Shown: positions 18,780 to 31,193, counted from the stretch's first letter. The stretch: DNA of 64,000 nt from Acinetobacter sp. ANC 4805 (GCF_022549495.1 NZ_JAKZGD010000001.1:248001-312000); one strand, 5' to 3'. Notes: generated from the letters alone by a model not told the origin. Numbers and translations are program-made.

Positions 18780-20957
18780 ATGAAAAAACAGTTTAAAGAT
18801 TCTTTATTTGGGGAAGCGAAGACCATGAACCGTGCATTCCGTCAATTTTCTATGGGTGCTGTGGCGATTGCAATTATGCAAGTTGCGTCTGCACAGGTGA
18901 GTATGACGAATATTGTTCCGATGAGTCTAGCCGACCAAGGTACAGAAATTCGTGTGATGTTTAATGGTTTACCGCCACAACCGCAAGCTTATCAATTAGA
19001 GCAGCCTTCGCGATTAATTTTGGATTTTGATAAAACACAACAAGGTTTAAAGCAAACATCAATTCCGGTATCGACCAATGAAGCTGCATCAATTGATATT
19101 GCAGCTGATGATCAGCGTTCTCGTCTTGTGGTTAATTTAAAAGAAGCAGGAGCTTTCACGACACGTGTTGAAGGAAATACTTTTGTTCTTAAAATTAATG
19201 CTGCTCAGCCTGTAAATAATTCAAAAAATGCTGCGGTTGCTCGACAGCCACAACAAGGTGTTTCCAATATTGGTTTCCAACGAGGTGCACAGGGTGAAGG
19301 ACTCGTCGTTGTCGACTTGTTGGGAAGTAATACACCTGTAGATGTACAACAGCAAGGCAGTAAAATTGTTATTCGTACAATGGGGAATAAAATTCCTACC
19401 CATTTGGCTCGTCGTTTAAATACCAATGATTTTGCAACTCCTGTTGCAAGTGTTGATGCTTATAATGATAAAGGGAATGGTGTTATTACGATTCAATCTG
19501 CAGGAAGCTATGAATACATGGCTTATCAGGCGGAGAATAAGTTAACCATTAGCCTTAAACGACCTGATGATAAGTCACCAGCAAAAGCAAAATCTCAAGT
19601 TTATACAGGAAATAAGATATCTCTAGATTTCCAAGATATCGAGGTGCGTCGAGTTTTACAGTTGTTGGCTGATTTCACGAGCATTAACATGGTGGCTGCT
19701 GATACAGTGCAAGGTAACATTACTTTAAGATTAAAGGATGTGCCTTGGGATCAGGCTTTAGATATTGTGCTTAAAACAAAAAATTTAGATAAGCGTCGTA
19801 ATGGTAATGTGATTTGGATTGCTCCCGTTACAGAATTGATTAAGTCTGAAGAAGAAGAAGCTAAAGCGATTGCGCAAAGTATTAAGCTTGCACCAATTCA
19901 AACAGAATATATCAAATTAAGTTATGCAAAAGCTGCAGATGTTCTGAAATTGATTGAGGAGTCTCGTGATGGTAAAGGTGCGACATCAAATAGAACATCT
20001 AACTCTGATTCATTGGCTTTGGAAAGCTTATTAAGTTCTCGTGGTAGTGCGGTAGCAGATACGCGTACCAATACTTTAATTGTGAATGACACTGCACTTA
20101 ATATTGATAAAGTTCGGAAATTGATTGATTTACTGGATGTTTCGGTAAAACAAGTGATGATCGAAGCGCGTATTGTCAGTGCGAGTACCGATTTTACCAA
20201 AGAAATGGGGGTTAAATGGGGTATCTTGTCACAAGGTATCACCAGTAATAATGATCTATTGGTAGGTGGTAGTGATACCACGCTATGGAATTTAAAAAAA
20301 CCTGAAAAGGATAGTGATACAGGTGGTTGGAAATATGAAATCGAACGCCCAGATAATTTAAACGTTGATTTAGGTGCAGTAACACCTGGTGCAAGTCGTA
20401 TTGCATTTGGTTTAATTAGTCTGTCTGATTTTATGTTGGATTTAGAGTTGTCAGCAGTTCAGGCTGATGGCTATGGCGAAGTCATTTCAACTCCAAAAGT
20501 CATGACCGCAGATAAGCAAGCTGCCAAAATTGAATCAGGTACCCAAATTCCCTATTCATCTTCAACAGGTAGTGGTGCAAATGCAGTACCAAAAACCGAA
20601 TTTATTAATGCGACTTTGAGTTTGGATGTGACACCAAGTATCACACCAGAAGGCAAAGTGATGATGAAGTTGAATATTACAAAGGATTCGCCGAGTACAC
20701 CAACACCAACTGGGCAGTTAACTATTAATAAAAACTCGATTGATACCAATGTATTGGTTGATAATGGTGAAACGGTTGTGTTGGGGGGGATATTTGAACA
20801 AGAGAACCTTACTAATCAGACGAAAGTGCCTTTCCTTGGGGATTTGCCATATATTGGGCAATTATTCCGTCGAGATTTAAAAACAGATAAAAAACGTGAA
20901 CTGCTTATTTTTGTGACACCAAGAATTGTTAATGACACTTTGACTAGAAATCATTAA
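18780..20957 (+). CDS. pilQ: Type IV pilus secretin PilQ
   Basis: Outer-membrane secretin through which the pilus and incoming DNA pass (ComQ in A. baylyi). It has 725 residues from ATG 18780, preceded by AAGGGA. An alternative ATG at 18825 would put the signal peptide (QFSMGAVAIAIMQVASA) directly at the N-terminus and may be the true start. Two AMIN domains, an STN/N0 domain (KISLDFQDIEVRRVLQLLADF), an N1 domain and the secretin core (VMIEARIV, ending GDLPYIGQLFRRD) follow in order. A TTG start at 18747 was set aside. Confidence 0.94.
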   Translation: MKKQFKDSLFGEAKTMNRAFRQFSMGAVAIAIMQVASAQVSMTNIVPMSLADQGTEIRVMFNGLPPQPQAYQLEQPSRLILDFDKTQQGLKQTSIPVSTNEAASIDIAADDQRSRLVVNLKEAGAFTTRVEGNTFVLKINAAQPVNNSKNAAVARQPQQGVSNIGFQRGAQGEGLVVVDLLGSNTPVDVQQQGSKIVIRTMGNKIPTHLARRLNTNDFATPVASVDAYNDKGNGVITIQSAGSYEYMAYQAENKLTISLKRPDDKSPAKAKSQVYTGNKISLDFQDIEVRRVLQLLADFTSINMVAADTVQGNITLRLKDVPWDQALDIVLKTKNLDKRRNGNVIWIAPVTELIKSEEEEAKAIAQSIKLAPIQTEYIKLSYAKAADVLKLIEESRDGKGATSNRTSNSDSLALESLLSSRGSAVADTRTNTLIVNDTALNIDKVRKLIDLLDVSVKQVMIEARIVSASTDFTKEMGVKWGILSQGITSNNDLLVGGSDTTLWNLKKPEKDSDTGGWKYEIERPDNLNVDLGAVTPGASRIAFGLISLSDFMLDLELSAVQADGYGEVISTPKVMTADKQAAKIESGTQIPYSSSTGSGANAVPKTEFINATLSLDVTPSITPEGKVMMKLNITKDSPSTPTPTGQLTINKNSIDTNVLVDNGETVVLGGIFEQENLTNQTKVPFLGDLPYIGQLFRRDLKTDKKRELLIFVTPRIVNDTLTRNH

Positions 20958-20994
20958 TATATTTTGAATAATTGCAATTAATATAGGTGGCGCG

Positions 20995-21537
20995 TTGCCA
21001 AGCAAAGCGTTTGAAACCCTACCAAATGTTTATTTGGTAGGGCCAATGGGGGCGGGTAAAACAACAGTTGGTCGGCATTTAGCAGAATTGTTGGGACGTG
21101 AGTTTATTGATAGTGATCATGAAATCGAACGTAAAACAGGTGCTACAATCCCTTGGATTTTCGAAAAAGAGGGTGAAATAGGCTTTCGCTCGCGTGAAAC
21201 CAATGTATTGAATGAATTGACTGCACGTTCTTCACTTGTTGTCGCAACAGGTGGCGGTGCTGTAACCCAGTTAGAAAATCGAAAATTTTTAAAACAACGA
21301 GGTATCGTTGTTTATCTTTATACTCCTGTAGAACTTCAACTACAGCGAACTTATCGCGATAAGAATCGCCCATTACTGCAAGTCGATAACCCTGAACAGA
21401 AATTAAGGGATTTGTTAACAGTACGAGACCCTTTATATCGAGAGATTGCTCACTTTATTGTCGAAACCAATCAGGGTGCTGCACGCGATCTTGCGCAAAA
21501 AATTCTGCACCTTATTTTATCCCAACAAATCAACTGA
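20995..21537 (+). CDS. aroK: Shikimate kinase
   Basis: Phosphorylates shikimate at O3 in the chorismate pathway. It has 180 residues from a TTG start with AGGTGG about 5 bases upstream; no in-frame ATG gives the full conserved N-terminus. Walker A is GPMGAGKTT (residues 16-24), the shikimate-binding DSDHEIE follows, with the GGG of ATGGGAV and the lid arginines in YRDKNRPLL. The pilQ-aroK-aroB order is conserved in Pseudomonas and relatives. Confidence 0.94.
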   Translation: MPSKAFETLPNVYLVGPMGAGKTTVGRHLAELLGREFIDSDHEIERKTGATIPWIFEKEGEIGFRSRETNVLNELTARSSLVVATGGGAVTQLENRKFLKQRGIVVYLYTPVELQLQRTYRDKNRPLLQVDNPEQKLRDLLTVRDPLYREIAHFIVETNQGAARDLAQKILHLILSQQIN

Positions 21538-21559
21538 TTCTTTTATCTGGTCTAGTTTT

Positions 21560-22642
21560 ATGCAAACGTTACATGTTGAATTGGGTGATCGTCGCTACCC
21601 TATTTTTATTGGAAGTCATTTAAATCCGAAAATATTACTTGAGCCATATGTTTATGGGCGACAAGTTATGCTGGTTTCCAATACAACAGTTGCTCCTTTG
21701 TATTTGCAACATTATGTTGATGCCTTAGTGCAGTTAGATAAACAAGTTGCACAATGTATTTTACCTGATGGTGAGCAATTTAAAGATATTCAACATTTGA
21801 ATTTAATTTTTGATGCACTGTTGGAAGCAGGATTTAATCGTGATTGTACGGTGCTTGCTTTAGGTGGTGGTGTCATTGGTGATATGGCGGGATTTGCATC
21901 GGCATGTTTCCAGCGTGGGGTGAATTTTATCCAAGTGCCAACAACATTATTGTCTCAAGTGGATTCAAGTGTTGGTGGAAAAACAGGCATTAACCATCCT
22001 TTGGGTAAGAATATGTTGGGCGCTTTTCAACAGCCCCAAGTTGTGCTCGCAGATATGGCACAATTAGATACTTTACCGGATCGTGAGCTTTCAGCAGGTT
22101 TAGCTGAAGTGATTAAATACGCATTATTGGGTGATGTGGATTTTTTGGTTTGGTTAGAGCAGAACATGGATGCGTTGGTTGCTCGTGATGCGACTTTATT
22201 GGCAGAAGCGGTTTATCGTTCATGTGCACATAAAGCTAGGATTGTCGCAAATGATGAAAAAGAACAAGGTGAACGTGCTTTATTAAACTTGGGGCATACT
22301 TTTGGTCACGCAATTGAATCTTATTTGGGCTATGGGGTGTGGTTACATGGTGAGGCTGTTGCTACAGGAATGGTCATGGCAGCGGATCTTTCATACCGCT
22401 TAGGCTGGATTTCTACTGGAGACCTTGAGCGTACAAAAAGAATTATCCAACGCGCCAATTTACCGATATCATGTCCTGAAATTCCACTCGATGAATTTTT
22501 GGCTTATATGTCACATGATAAAAAAGTCCTAAATGGTCAGTTACGTTTGGTTTTACTTAGAAAGTTAGGACAAGCCGTGATTACTAAAGATTTTGATGTT
22601 GATTTGATGAAGCAAGCGATTCTTGCAAATCAATCAGCATAA
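21560..22642 (+). CDS. aroB: 3-dehydroquinate synthase
   Basis: Converts DAHP to 3-dehydroquinate, the second step to chorismate; NAD- and zinc-dependent. It has 360 residues from ATG 21560; a longer frame would start inside aroK. The NAD site is in [13 protein letters not shown], the substrate loop is [16 protein letters not shown], and metal-ligand histidines lie in [11 protein letters not shown] and WLHGEAV. It is 22 bases after aroK and presumably co-transcribed. Confidence 0.95.
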   Translation: MQTLHVELGDRRYPIFIGSHLNPKILLEPYVYGRQVMLVSNTTVAPLYLQHYVDALVQLDKQVAQCILPDGEQFKDIQHLNLIFDALLEAGFNRDCTVLALGGGVIGDMAGFASACFQRGVNFIQVPTTLLSQVDSSVGGKTGINHPLGKNMLGAFQQPQVVLADMAQLDTLPDRELSAGLAEVIKYALLGDVDFLVWLEQNMDALVARDATLLAEAVYRSCAHKARIVANDEKEQGERALLNLGHTFGHAIESYLGYGVWLHGEAVATGMVMAADLSYRLGWISTGDLERTKRIIQRANLPISCPEIPLDEFLAYMSHDKKVLNGQLRLVLLRKLGQAVITKDFDVDLMKQAILANQSA

Positions 22643-22661
22643 TGAATATATTGAGAAAAGC

Positions 22662-23528
22662 ATGCCCATTTCTAGATCAATTTGGCAAAACATTCAACAG
22701 TACAGTTGGCTTACACTCGCAATTGTGTGTTTGGTTGCTGCATTGATCTTTTGGGCGATTACAGATAGTGATGCTCTCATTGAAGTGGATCAACCACCTA
22801 CAACTGAAGTGCAGATTCAACCTGAAAAAGTTGCTGCAACAGCACATTTAGGCGCACTTTCTAATGAGGTGAAACCTTTAGATTTAACCACGAGGGTTGT
22901 GGTGTCTAATGAGCATGCGTCAGAGTTCCGTGGAACTAAATTTGTTAAGGAAAACCAACAGCAATGGATTGTGGAAATTTTCCGTAGTTCAGATGAGGCG
23001 ATTGTAAAAAACTTTTTGTTGAGTCGTGCTGACAGAAAGAAATTTATTTATTTTCGTTTAAGTGGGCAAGATCGGGCGGAACAATATGTTGTAGTTTATG
23101 GTGTGTTCCCTAATATGGAAGAAGCAAATCGTCAATTTTCTCAATTGAATTTGACACTTCCTAAATCAGTTAAGCCAAAAGCCCAACAATTATCAGTATA
23201 TACTGAATTTGTGAATGATTTGGGTTCGGATGAGCTAAAAACCGCAGCCAATCAGCTCTATGAAGTTCAATTAAAACCTGCTGCTCTTCCAAAGGTAGAT
23301 GAGACTTTGTTAATGGGAGTGGCGACGCCATCAAAAACTGCGCTTGGAGGGAATTCTGAGCAAATGGCAGTTGATCCAAGTACAGTGACTCAAACAACAG
23401 TGACGCAGCGTGATGCTCAAGGTAATGTTGTTAATGTTAAGCAGAGTCAGTCTACAGTGCAAAGAGTAGAAAAATTAGAAGAAAATTCCGATTCTGTGAA
23501 GAGGATGGAAGGTGTTCCATTGAATTGA
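22662..23528 (+). CDS. SPOR-domain-like membrane protein (DamX position)
   Basis: A 288-residue bitopic protein: a short cytoplasmic end, one membrane helix (LTLAIVCLVAALIFWAIT, about residues 16-33), a linker, then an SPOR-like module (about residues 95-180) containing WIVEIFRSSDEA and YVVVYGVFPNMEEANRQF. SPOR domains bind denuded septal peptidoglycan. The C-terminus is Gln/Thr/Val-rich and probably disordered. I chose ATG 22662 because it has AGAAAAG upstream; a TTG-initiated extension overlaps aroB. The same slot between aroB and gltB holds a DamX-like protein in pseudomonads. Confidence 0.82.
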   Translation: MPISRSIWQNIQQYSWLTLAIVCLVAALIFWAITDSDALIEVDQPPTTEVQIQPEKVAATAHLGALSNEVKPLDLTTRVVVSNEHASEFRGTKFVKENQQQWIVEIFRSSDEAIVKNFLLSRADRKKFIYFRLSGQDRAEQYVVVYGVFPNMEEANRQFSQLNLTLPKSVKPKAQQLSVYTEFVNDLGSDELKTAANQLYEVQLKPAALPKVDETLLMGVATPSKTALGGNSEQMAVDPSTVTQTTVTQRDAQGNVVNVKQSQSTVQRVEKLEENSDSVKRMEGVPLN

Positions 23529-23531
23529 TAT

Positions 23532-23548
23532 TGCTATAATTTGGTGCA
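23532..23548 (+). promoter_or_regulatory. Candidate NtrC site 1 upstream of gltB
   Basis: TGCTATAATTTGGTGCA matches 13 of 17 positions of the enterobacterial glnA NtrC site (TGCACTAAAATGGTGCA). Its centre is about 160 bases upstream of the expected sigma-54 start site, a usual enhancer distance. The match is seen; binding is inferred. Confidence 0.45.
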
Positions 23549-23573
23549 TAAATAGTTCTTTTTTAAAGCATGT

Positions 23574-23590
23574 TGGTATTATTTGGTGCG
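23574..23590 (+). promoter_or_regulatory. Candidate NtrC site 2 upstream of gltB
   Basis: A weaker NtrC-like match with an intact TGGTGC half. It lies exactly 42 bases (four helical turns) from site 1, in the same orientation, about 120 bases upstream of the expected start site. Confidence 0.35.
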
Positions 23591-23667
23591 TTTTAATATT
23601 TAACGGTAAACATTTCCCCAATTATAATTTGAAGTTATTTTAGTTTTTTTAATGATTTAGTAAATTT

Positions 23668-23808
23668 ATGATTAGTTGGCATATTCTTTGCTTTCTTGTG
23701 GTGCTAATTTATCTGCTCATTGCTCTTTTTTACACTAAACGATTCATTAATTTGGTGAAATGGAAAGTTTTTGTGCTTTACAAACATCTATTAAGGTGTA
23801 ATAACTGA
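23668..23808 (+). CDS. Possible 46-residue single-helix membrane peptide
   Basis: ATG 23668 opens a 46-codon frame: MISWHILCFLVVLIYLLIALFYTKR, then a basic tail ending CNN. It has one strongly hydrophobic helix and positive residues after it. No Shine-Dalgarno precedes it, and the first codons overlap the sigma-54 promoter match, so a transcript from that promoter would lack its start. It could be a chance frame in AT-rich DNA; I cannot assign a function. Confidence 0.2.
   Translation: MISWHILCFLVVLIYLLIALFYTKRFINLVKWKVFVLYKHLLRCNN
23677..23692 (+). promoter_or_regulatory. Sigma-54 (-24/-12) promoter candidate for gltBD
   Basis: TGGCAT-ATTCT-TTGCT fits the sigma-54 consensus TGGCAC-N5-TTGCW at every position but one, with exact spacing. 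Transcription would start near 23703, giving a leader of about 280 bases before gltB. Confidence 0.6.
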
Positions 23809-23986
23809 AAACACTTTATCTGTTGGATTACGCTGCTTCTTGTCAAAGAAAGGCGTATATTTGCAAATCCGCCAGTAAAAATGTTTTCGCGAAGCATTGA
23901 ACTTTATATGAGTTGATCGGCAATATCGCAGAAAATGAATTGATTGTTTGTTGCTCGAAAGAGCCATGTTGAAAGAAGGGTACGCT

Positions 23987-26900
23987 ATGCACATGCCATC
24001 GCCTAATACTGTAGCTCCCGCTCAAGGTTTATATCAGCCTGATGAGTTTAAGGATAACTGTGGTTTTGGTCTGATTGCCCATATGAAGGGTGAATCAAGC
24101 CATCATCTGGTCGAAACTGCGATTCACAGTTTAAGTTGCATGACGCACCGTGGTGGTATTGCCGCGGATGGTAAAACAGGAGATGGGTGCGGATTGTTAT
24201 TGGCGATGCCAAAACAGTTTTTCCGTGAAGAAGCTCAGAAATTAGGAACGAACCTAACTGAGATTTTTGCTGCTGGTACAGTATTTCTGAATATTGACCC
24301 TGCTTTAGCTCAAAATGCAAAAAACATTTTAAATAAAGAAATTGCTGCTGAAGGTTTAACGGTTGCGGCATGGCGTGTTGTACCAACAAATAATGATGCT
24401 TTAGGTGAAATTGCATTACAATCACTCCCAGCATTTGAACAAATTTTGGTTAACTGCCCAATGGGCCTAACTGAGGTTGAGTTTAACCGTAAGTTATTCT
24501 TAGCACGCCGCCGTGCAGAGCAACAATTACAAAATGATCCATTATTCTATGTGACAACACTTGCAACGACTGTTATCACATACAAGGGTTTAATGATGCC
24601 AGCAGCGATTGCTGACTTCTATACAGACTTAGCTGATGAACGCCTAAAATCGCATATTGTTGTATTCCATCAACGCTTTTCAACCAACACATTACCGCGT
24701 TGGCCATTGGCTCAGCCATTCCGTTATCTTGCGCATAATGGTGAAATTAACACCATTACAGCAAACCGTAACTGGGCTTTGGCACGTACACCAAAATTTG
24801 AAAACCCATTGCTACCAGGTTTAACTGAGTTAAATCCGATTGTAAACCGTACTGGTTCGGATTCATCAAGCCTAGACAACATGCTTGAAATTCTTGTTGG
24901 TGGTGGAATGGATTTATTCCGTGCACTTCGTATGCTTGTTCCACCAGCATGGCAAAACGTTGAAACTTTAGATGCTGACTTACGTGCATTCTATGAATTT
25001 AACTCGAAGCATATGGAAGCTTGGGATGGCCCAGCGGGTCTCGTGATTCAAGATGGTCGTCATGCAATCTGTATGCTTGATCGTAATGGTTTGCGTCCAG
25101 CACGTTGGGTCATCACGAAAAATGATTATATCACCCTTGCATCTGAGATTGGTGTGTGGGGTTATGAACCAGAAGATGTTGTATCGAAAGGTCGTGTTGG
25201 TCCAGGTCAGATCTTAGTTGTTGATACTTTGACTGGTAAAGTGCTTGATACAAAAGATGTCAGTAACCATCTTAAAAATATGCGCCCATATCGTGAGTGG
25301 TTACGTGACCATGCAATTCGTTTGAAAGCTGATCCTCAGCTTGAAGAACAATTGAGTGATCAAGGTTTAACTGGCGACGCATTAAAAGCGGCTCAAAAAA
25401 TGTTTATGGTGACATTTGAAGAGCGTGATCAAATTTTGCGTCCAATCGCAGAAAGTGGTCAGGAAGCTGTTGGTTCAATGGGTGATGATACGCCAATGGC
25501 TGTGTTATCTCGTCAAGTTCGCCATGTAACGGATTATTTCCGTCAGCAGTTTGCGCAAGTAACGAACCCACCCATTGATCCATTACGTGAATCGATTGTG
25601 ATGTCATTGGAAACATGTTTGGGCCGTGAACAAAACGTGTTTGAACAAGGTTCTGAACATGCAGACCGCATTATTATTTCAAGCCCTGTATTGTCACATT
25701 CGAAAATGCAGCAGCTTCGTGATGTTGAAAAAGAACGTGCGGGTTATGCAGTTGCTGATATCAATCTAAACTATCCAGAGGCTGAAGGTTTACAAGCCGC
25801 AGTTGCACGTATTTGTGAAGAAGCAGCGCAAGCTATCCGTGATGGCAAAACTTTACTTGTTTTGACAGATAAAAACATTCGCGAAGGTTTCTTACCTGCA
25901 AACTCAGCATTGGTAACAGGTGCAGTACATCACTACTTGATTCAAGTTGGTTTACGTACTGATGCAAATATTTTGGTAGAAACTGGTTTTGCACGTGATC
26001 CACATCAATTCGCGGTATTGCTTGGTTTTGGTGCAACAGCAATTTACCCATATTTAGCTTATGATGTGATCAATGATTTGGTTGCGAAAGGTGAATTATT
26101 GGGTGACCCAATTTATGCACAAGCAAACTTCCGTAAAGGGATTGAGAAAGGCTTATTAAAAGTACTTTCTAAAATGGGAATCTCGACAGTTGCTTCGTAT
26201 CGTGGTGGTCAGTTGTTTGAAGCAGTTGGTTTGTCGTCTGAAGTTGTTGATAAATGTTTCCTTGGCGTACCAAGCCGTATTCAAGGTGCAACATTTGTAG
26301 ACTTAGAGAATGACCAGAAAAAATTAGCAACAACTGCATGGCAAAACCGTAAAGCAATTGACCAAGGCGGTTTGCTTAAATTCGTATTCGGTAAAGAATA
26401 CCATGCGTTCAACCCTGATGTGATTAATTCATTGCATAAGGCAGTTCGTTCAGGTCAATACCAAGACTTTAAAGAATATGCTGAGCTGGTGAACAACCGT
26501 CCAGTTGCTACGATTCGTGACTTATTCAAGTTAAAAACAACTGATTCAATTGCATTAGATCAAGTTGAAACGATTGAAGAAATTCTACCGCGTTTTGACT
26601 CTGCGGGAATGTCTTTAGGTGCATTATCACCTGAAGCACACGAAGCAATTGCAATTGCAATGAATACGATTGGTGGTCGTTCAAACTCAGGTGAAGGTGG
26701 TGAAGATCCTTCACGTTACGGTACGATTCGTAACTCAAAAATCAAGCAAATTGCATCAGGTCGCTTTGGTGTAACTCCAGCATATTTAACGTCTGCTGAA
26801 GTTCTACAAATTAAAGTAGCGCAGGGTGCAAAACCAGGTGAAGGTGGTCAGTTACCAGGTGGTAAAGTGAATGGCTTAATTGCACGTTTACGTTACTCAG

Positions 26901-28471
26901 TACCGGGTGTGACTTTGATTTCTCCGCCTCCACATCATGACATTTACTCAATTGAAGATTTGTCACAATTGATCTTTGACTTGAAACAAGTCAATCCTCA
27001 AGCAATGGTTTCAGTAAAATTAGTATCTGAGCCAGGTGTGGGAACAATTGCTGCTGGTGTAGCAAAAGCGTATGCAGACTTCATTACCATTTCAGGTTAT
27101 GACGGTGGTACAGCGGCATCTCCGCTGTCATCGATTCACCATGCGGGTTCACCATGGGAATTAGGTTTGAGTGAAGCGCATCAAGCCCTTCGTGTAAATG
27201 ATTTACGTGGCAAAGTTCGTGTTCAAACTGATGGTGGTTTAAAAACAGGTCTAGATGTCATTAAAGCTGCAATTTTAGGTGCGGAAAGCTTTGGTTTTGG
27301 TTCTACCCCAATGATTGCACTTGGTTGTAAATACCTCCGTATCTGTCACTTAAACAACTGTGCAACAGGTGTTGCGACACAACAAGATCATTTACGTCAA
27401 GAGCATTATATTGGCGAGCCAGAAATGCTGATCAATTTCTTCAAATTTATTGCTGAAGAAACTCGTGAATGGTTAGCTGCGCTTGGTGTTTCATCACTGA
27501 AAGACTTGATTGGTCGTGTTGATTTGCTTGAGGTTTTACCGGGTGAAACTGAAAAGCATGCGCATCTTGATCTAAGTGCTCTATTAACTTCACATCCATC
27601 TGCTGAAGGTAAGGCGCAGTATTGCCAAGTTCAAGGCAATGCACCATTTGATAAAGGTGTTTTAGCTGAGAAAATGGTGGCTGAAATGTTACCAGCAATT
27701 GAAGCAGGTACAGGTGGTTCGTTTAACTTCACTGTAGGTAACTGTGACCGTTCGATTGGTGCACGTATTTCAGGTGAAATCGCACGTCGTTATAGCAACT
27801 TGGGTATGGAAAATAGCCCAGTGGTGATGAATCTTGTGGGTACTGCTGGTCAGTCACTAGGTGTTTGGAATGCAGGTGGTTTGCATATCAAACTTGAAGG
27901 TGATGCCAACGATTACGTTGGTAAAGGTATGGCGGGTGGTCGCGTATCGATCTTCCCACCTAAAGGTTCGCCTTTCCAAACGCAAAATACTGCAATTATT
28001 GGTAACACCTGTTTGTATGGTGCGACTGGCGGTAAAGTTTTTGCGGCAGGTACAGCAGGCGAGCGTTTCGCAGTTCGTAACTCAGGTGCATTTGCTGTAA
28101 TTGAAGGTGCAGGCGATCACTGTTGTGAATATATGACAGGTGGTGTAGTGACAGTACTTGGTAAAGTGGGTCATAACTTCGGTGCAGGTATGACGGGTGG
28201 TTTTGCTTATGTACTTGACCTTGATAATGACTTTGTTGACTACTACAACCATGAACTGATTGACCTCAATCGTATCTCTACAGAGGCGATGGAAGATCAT
28301 AAAGAAAACCTCCTTCGTATTCTTGATGAACATATTCAAGAAACAGGAAGTGCTTGGGCGTACAAAATCCGTAATGAGTTCGACTTCTATAGTCGTAAGT
28401 TCTGGCTTGTAAAACCAAAAGCTGCTAATTTGCAATCGCTTTTGAAAACAACCCAAGCTGATCCACAATAA
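23987..28471 (+). CDS. gltB: Glutamate synthase (NADPH), large subunit
   Basis: Makes two glutamates from glutamine and 2-oxoglutarate (GOGAT cycle with glutamine synthetase). It has 1494 residues from ATG 23987, chosen for the AGAAGGG 6 bases upstream; ATG 23966 is possible. A 24-residue propeptide precedes the catalytic Cys25 of the N-terminal glutamine amidotransferase ([11 protein letters not shown]). The central and FMN-binding domains follow ([34 protein letters not shown]), a 3Fe-4S cluster near [16 protein letters not shown] cysteines, and a C-terminal beta-helix rich in Gly repeats. gltD follows after 71 bases. Confidence 0.97.
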   Translation: MHMPSPNTVAPAQGLYQPDEFKDNCGFGLIAHMKGESSHHLVETAIHSLSCMTHRGGIAADGKTGDGCGLLLAMPKQFFREEAQKLGTNLTEIFAAGTVFLNIDPALAQNAKNILNKEIAAEGLTVAAWRVVPTNNDALGEIALQSLPAFEQILVNCPMGLTEVEFNRKLFLARRRAEQQLQNDPLFYVTTLATTVITYKGLMMPAAIADFYTDLADERLKSHIVVFHQRFSTNTLPRWPLAQPFRYLAHNGEINTITANRNWALARTPKFENPLLPGLTELNPIVNRTGSDSSSLDNMLEILVGGGMDLFRALRMLVPPAWQNVETLDADLRAFYEFNSKHMEAWDGPAGLVIQDGRHAICMLDRNGLRPARWVITKNDYITLASEIGVWGYEPEDVVSKGRVGPGQILVVDTLTGKVLDTKDVSNHLKNMRPYREWLRDHAIRLKADPQLEEQLSDQGLTGDALKAAQKMFMVTFEERDQILRPIAESGQEAVGSMGDDTPMAVLSRQVRHVTDYFRQQFAQVTNPPIDPLRESIVMSLETCLGREQNVFEQGSEHADRIIISSPVLSHSKMQQLRDVEKERAGYAVADINLNYPEAEGLQAAVARICEEAAQAIRDGKTLLVLTDKNIREGFLPANSALVTGAVHHYLIQVGLRTDANILVETGFARDPHQFAVLLGFGATAIYPYLAYDVINDLVAKGELLGDPIYAQANFRKGIEKGLLKVLSKMGISTVASYRGGQLFEAVGLSSEVVDKCFLGVPSRIQGATFVDLENDQKKLATTAWQNRKAIDQGGLLKFVFGKEYHAFNPDVINSLHKAVRSGQYQDFKEYAELVNNRPVATIRDLFKLKTTDSIALDQVETIEEILPRFDSAGMSLGALSPEAHEAIAIAMNTIGGRSNSGEGGEDPSRYGTIRNSKIKQIASGRFGVTPAYLTSAEVLQIKVAQGAKPGEGGQLPGGKVNGLIARLRYSVPGVTLISPPPHHDIYSIEDLSQLIFDLKQVNPQAMVSVKLVSEPGVGTIAAGVAKAYADFITISGYDGGTAASPLSSIHHAGSPWELGLSEAHQALRVNDLRGKVRVQTDGGLKTGLDVIKAAILGAESFGFGSTPMIALGCKYLRICHLNNCATGVATQQDHLRQEHYIGEPEMLINFFKFIAEETREWLAALGVSSLKDLIGRVDLLEVLPGETEKHAHLDLSALLTSHPSAEGKAQYCQVQGNAPFDKGVLAEKMVAEMLPAIEAGTGGSFNFTVGNCDRSIGARISGEIARRYSNLGMENSPVVMNLVGTAGQSLGVWNAGGLHIKLEGDANDYVGKGMAGGRVSIFPPKGSPFQTQNTAIIGNTCLYGATGGKVFAAGTAGERFAVRNSGAFAVIEGAGDHCCEYMTGGVVTVLGKVGHNFGAGMTGGFAYVLDLDNDFVDYYNHELIDLNRISTEAMEDHKENLLRILDEHIQETGSAWAYKIRNEFDFYSRKFWLVKPKAANLQSLLKTTQADPQ

Positions 28472-28509
28472 TTCCACGACTGCAAAGACATAGGCAGGTG
28501 CAGAGGTGA

Positions 28510-29964
<1,455 letters not shown>

Positions 29965-29990
29965 CTAAACATCCTGTAAATCGTATTTGA

Positions 29991-30019
29991 ACAAAGCCTG
30001 CTTTATGCAGGTTTTGTTT
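29991..30019 (+). terminator. Terminator after gltD
   Basis: The stem ACAAAGCCTGC/GCAGGTTTTGT has one G-T pair and is followed by a T run. Confidence 0.8.
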
Positions 30020-30136
30020 TTTGCACATTATCATTTTGGTAGTTTTAGCAAATCTTATAAGCTTTTTTGCCCTGTCCTTGATCATTTTTCAGCATGATAC
30101 TCGAAGACCAATCAGAAAATTGTGCAGGCAATAAAG

Positions 30137-31027
30137 ATGGCTCTTGCAAATGTGAATGCTGAAAAAACCTATCTAAATCGCCCAAAAGCTTTGGGTATTA
30201 CGGTACGCCGTTTGCAGTTTAATCCTAAAAAGATTAAACGACATTATTTTGCCAATTCACCTTTGATGTCACATCTTTTGACTGCACTTTCCTCGACTTT
30301 TCCAATCGGTGAACAGTATTTTGTTAATAGTGTGCGGAATGCTAGAGATAAAGTTCGAGAACCACAACTGCAGGCCCAGATCGCCGCATTTATCGGGCAA
30401 GAAGCGATGCACTCTAAAGCGCATACCGAGTTTAATGATGCGTGGCGAAGAGACGATTACAACCTTGATCGTTTTCAGGCTTGGCTTGCAAAGCGTGATG
30501 ATGCGCTTCGAAATATTCATCCCAAATTACAGCTCGCTTTAACTTGCGCCTTTGAGCATTTCACAGCGATGTTGGGGGGCTATATTTTGAAACATCCAGA
30601 AATTCTAAGTACCTTAGATGATGATGCGATGAAGCTCTGGGTTTGGCATGCGATTGAGGAAATTGAGCATCGTTCAGTTGCCTTTGATGTCTATCAAGAA
30701 GTTTATGGTGATGATCGAGTTCGTCGTCTGTTGATGCGTAGCGTGACCACAGGATTTGCAAGTCTCACTTTTTATGCAACATCACGTTTGATTTGGCAAG
30801 ATAAGTGGAAAAGTTTGCCAAAAATCGGAGGAAATGTATTTGGGATATATTTGCTTGGAAAAATGTTTATTCAATTGATTCCTAAATATCTATCTTATTA
30901 TCAAGCGGATTTTCATCCTGCGAAACATGACTATACGAAGTTGGTGAATTATTGGAAAGCACGTATGGCGGATGAGTACGGTATGGTCAGTTTCCAAGAA
31001 GAGACCGCCTCAACACGATATAGCTAA
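30137..31027 (+). CDS. Metal-dependent hydrolase, PF10118-type (ferritin-like di-iron motifs)
   Basis: A 296-residue protein of the uncharacterised 'predicted metal-dependent hydrolase' family. Three helix motifs suggest a metal centre: GQEAMHSKAH (Glu and His), CAFEHFTAMLG, and WHAIEEIEHRSVAFD. The E-x2-H and E-x2-E-H spacing resembles ferritin-like di-iron enzymes. A C-terminal hydrophobic stretch around GNVFGIYLLGKMFIQLI may touch the membrane. ATG 30137 is preferred to a GTG at 30122. Monocistronic. The substrate is unknown; naming follows the family, and the di-iron reading is inference. Confidence 0.75.
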   Translation: MALANVNAEKTYLNRPKALGITVRRLQFNPKKIKRHYFANSPLMSHLLTALSSTFPIGEQYFVNSVRNARDKVREPQLQAQIAAFIGQEAMHSKAHTEFNDAWRRDDYNLDRFQAWLAKRDDALRNIHPKLQLALTCAFEHFTAMLGGYILKHPEILSTLDDDAMKLWVWHAIEEIEHRSVAFDVYQEVYGDDRVRRLLMRSVTTGFASLTFYATSRLIWQDKWKSLPKIGGNVFGIYLLGKMFIQLIPKYLSYYQADFHPAKHDYTKLVNYWKARMADEYGMVSFQEETASTRYS

Positions 31028-31043
31028 TTTGCGTTAGAAAACT

Positions 31044-31087
31044 AAAAAGGGCATTACTCAAGATTGTTGGGTGATGTCCTTTTTATT
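31044..31087 (+). terminator. Terminator after the metal-dependent hydrolase gene
   Basis: The stem AAAGGGCATTAC/GTGATGTCCTTT has G-U pairs and ends in a T tract. It separates the hydrolase from lemA. Confidence 0.7.
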
Positions 31088-31193
31088 TAAATGGCGACCA
31101 AGTAACTTTAATAAATGTTACACAGTGAACAAAAAATCTTACTACAATGAATTATTGCAGAAATATAAAGAAAGATTTGAGGGTAAATTTTTT

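Larger units (their letters stand above)
23529..23986. other. Long region upstream of gltB
   Basis: These 458 bases without a secure gene hold two NtrC-like sites, a sigma-54 promoter match and a doubtful 46-codon frame. The last 280 bases would form the gltB leader. I find no classical riboswitch or attenuator, although several short inverted repeats are possible. Confidence 0.45.
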
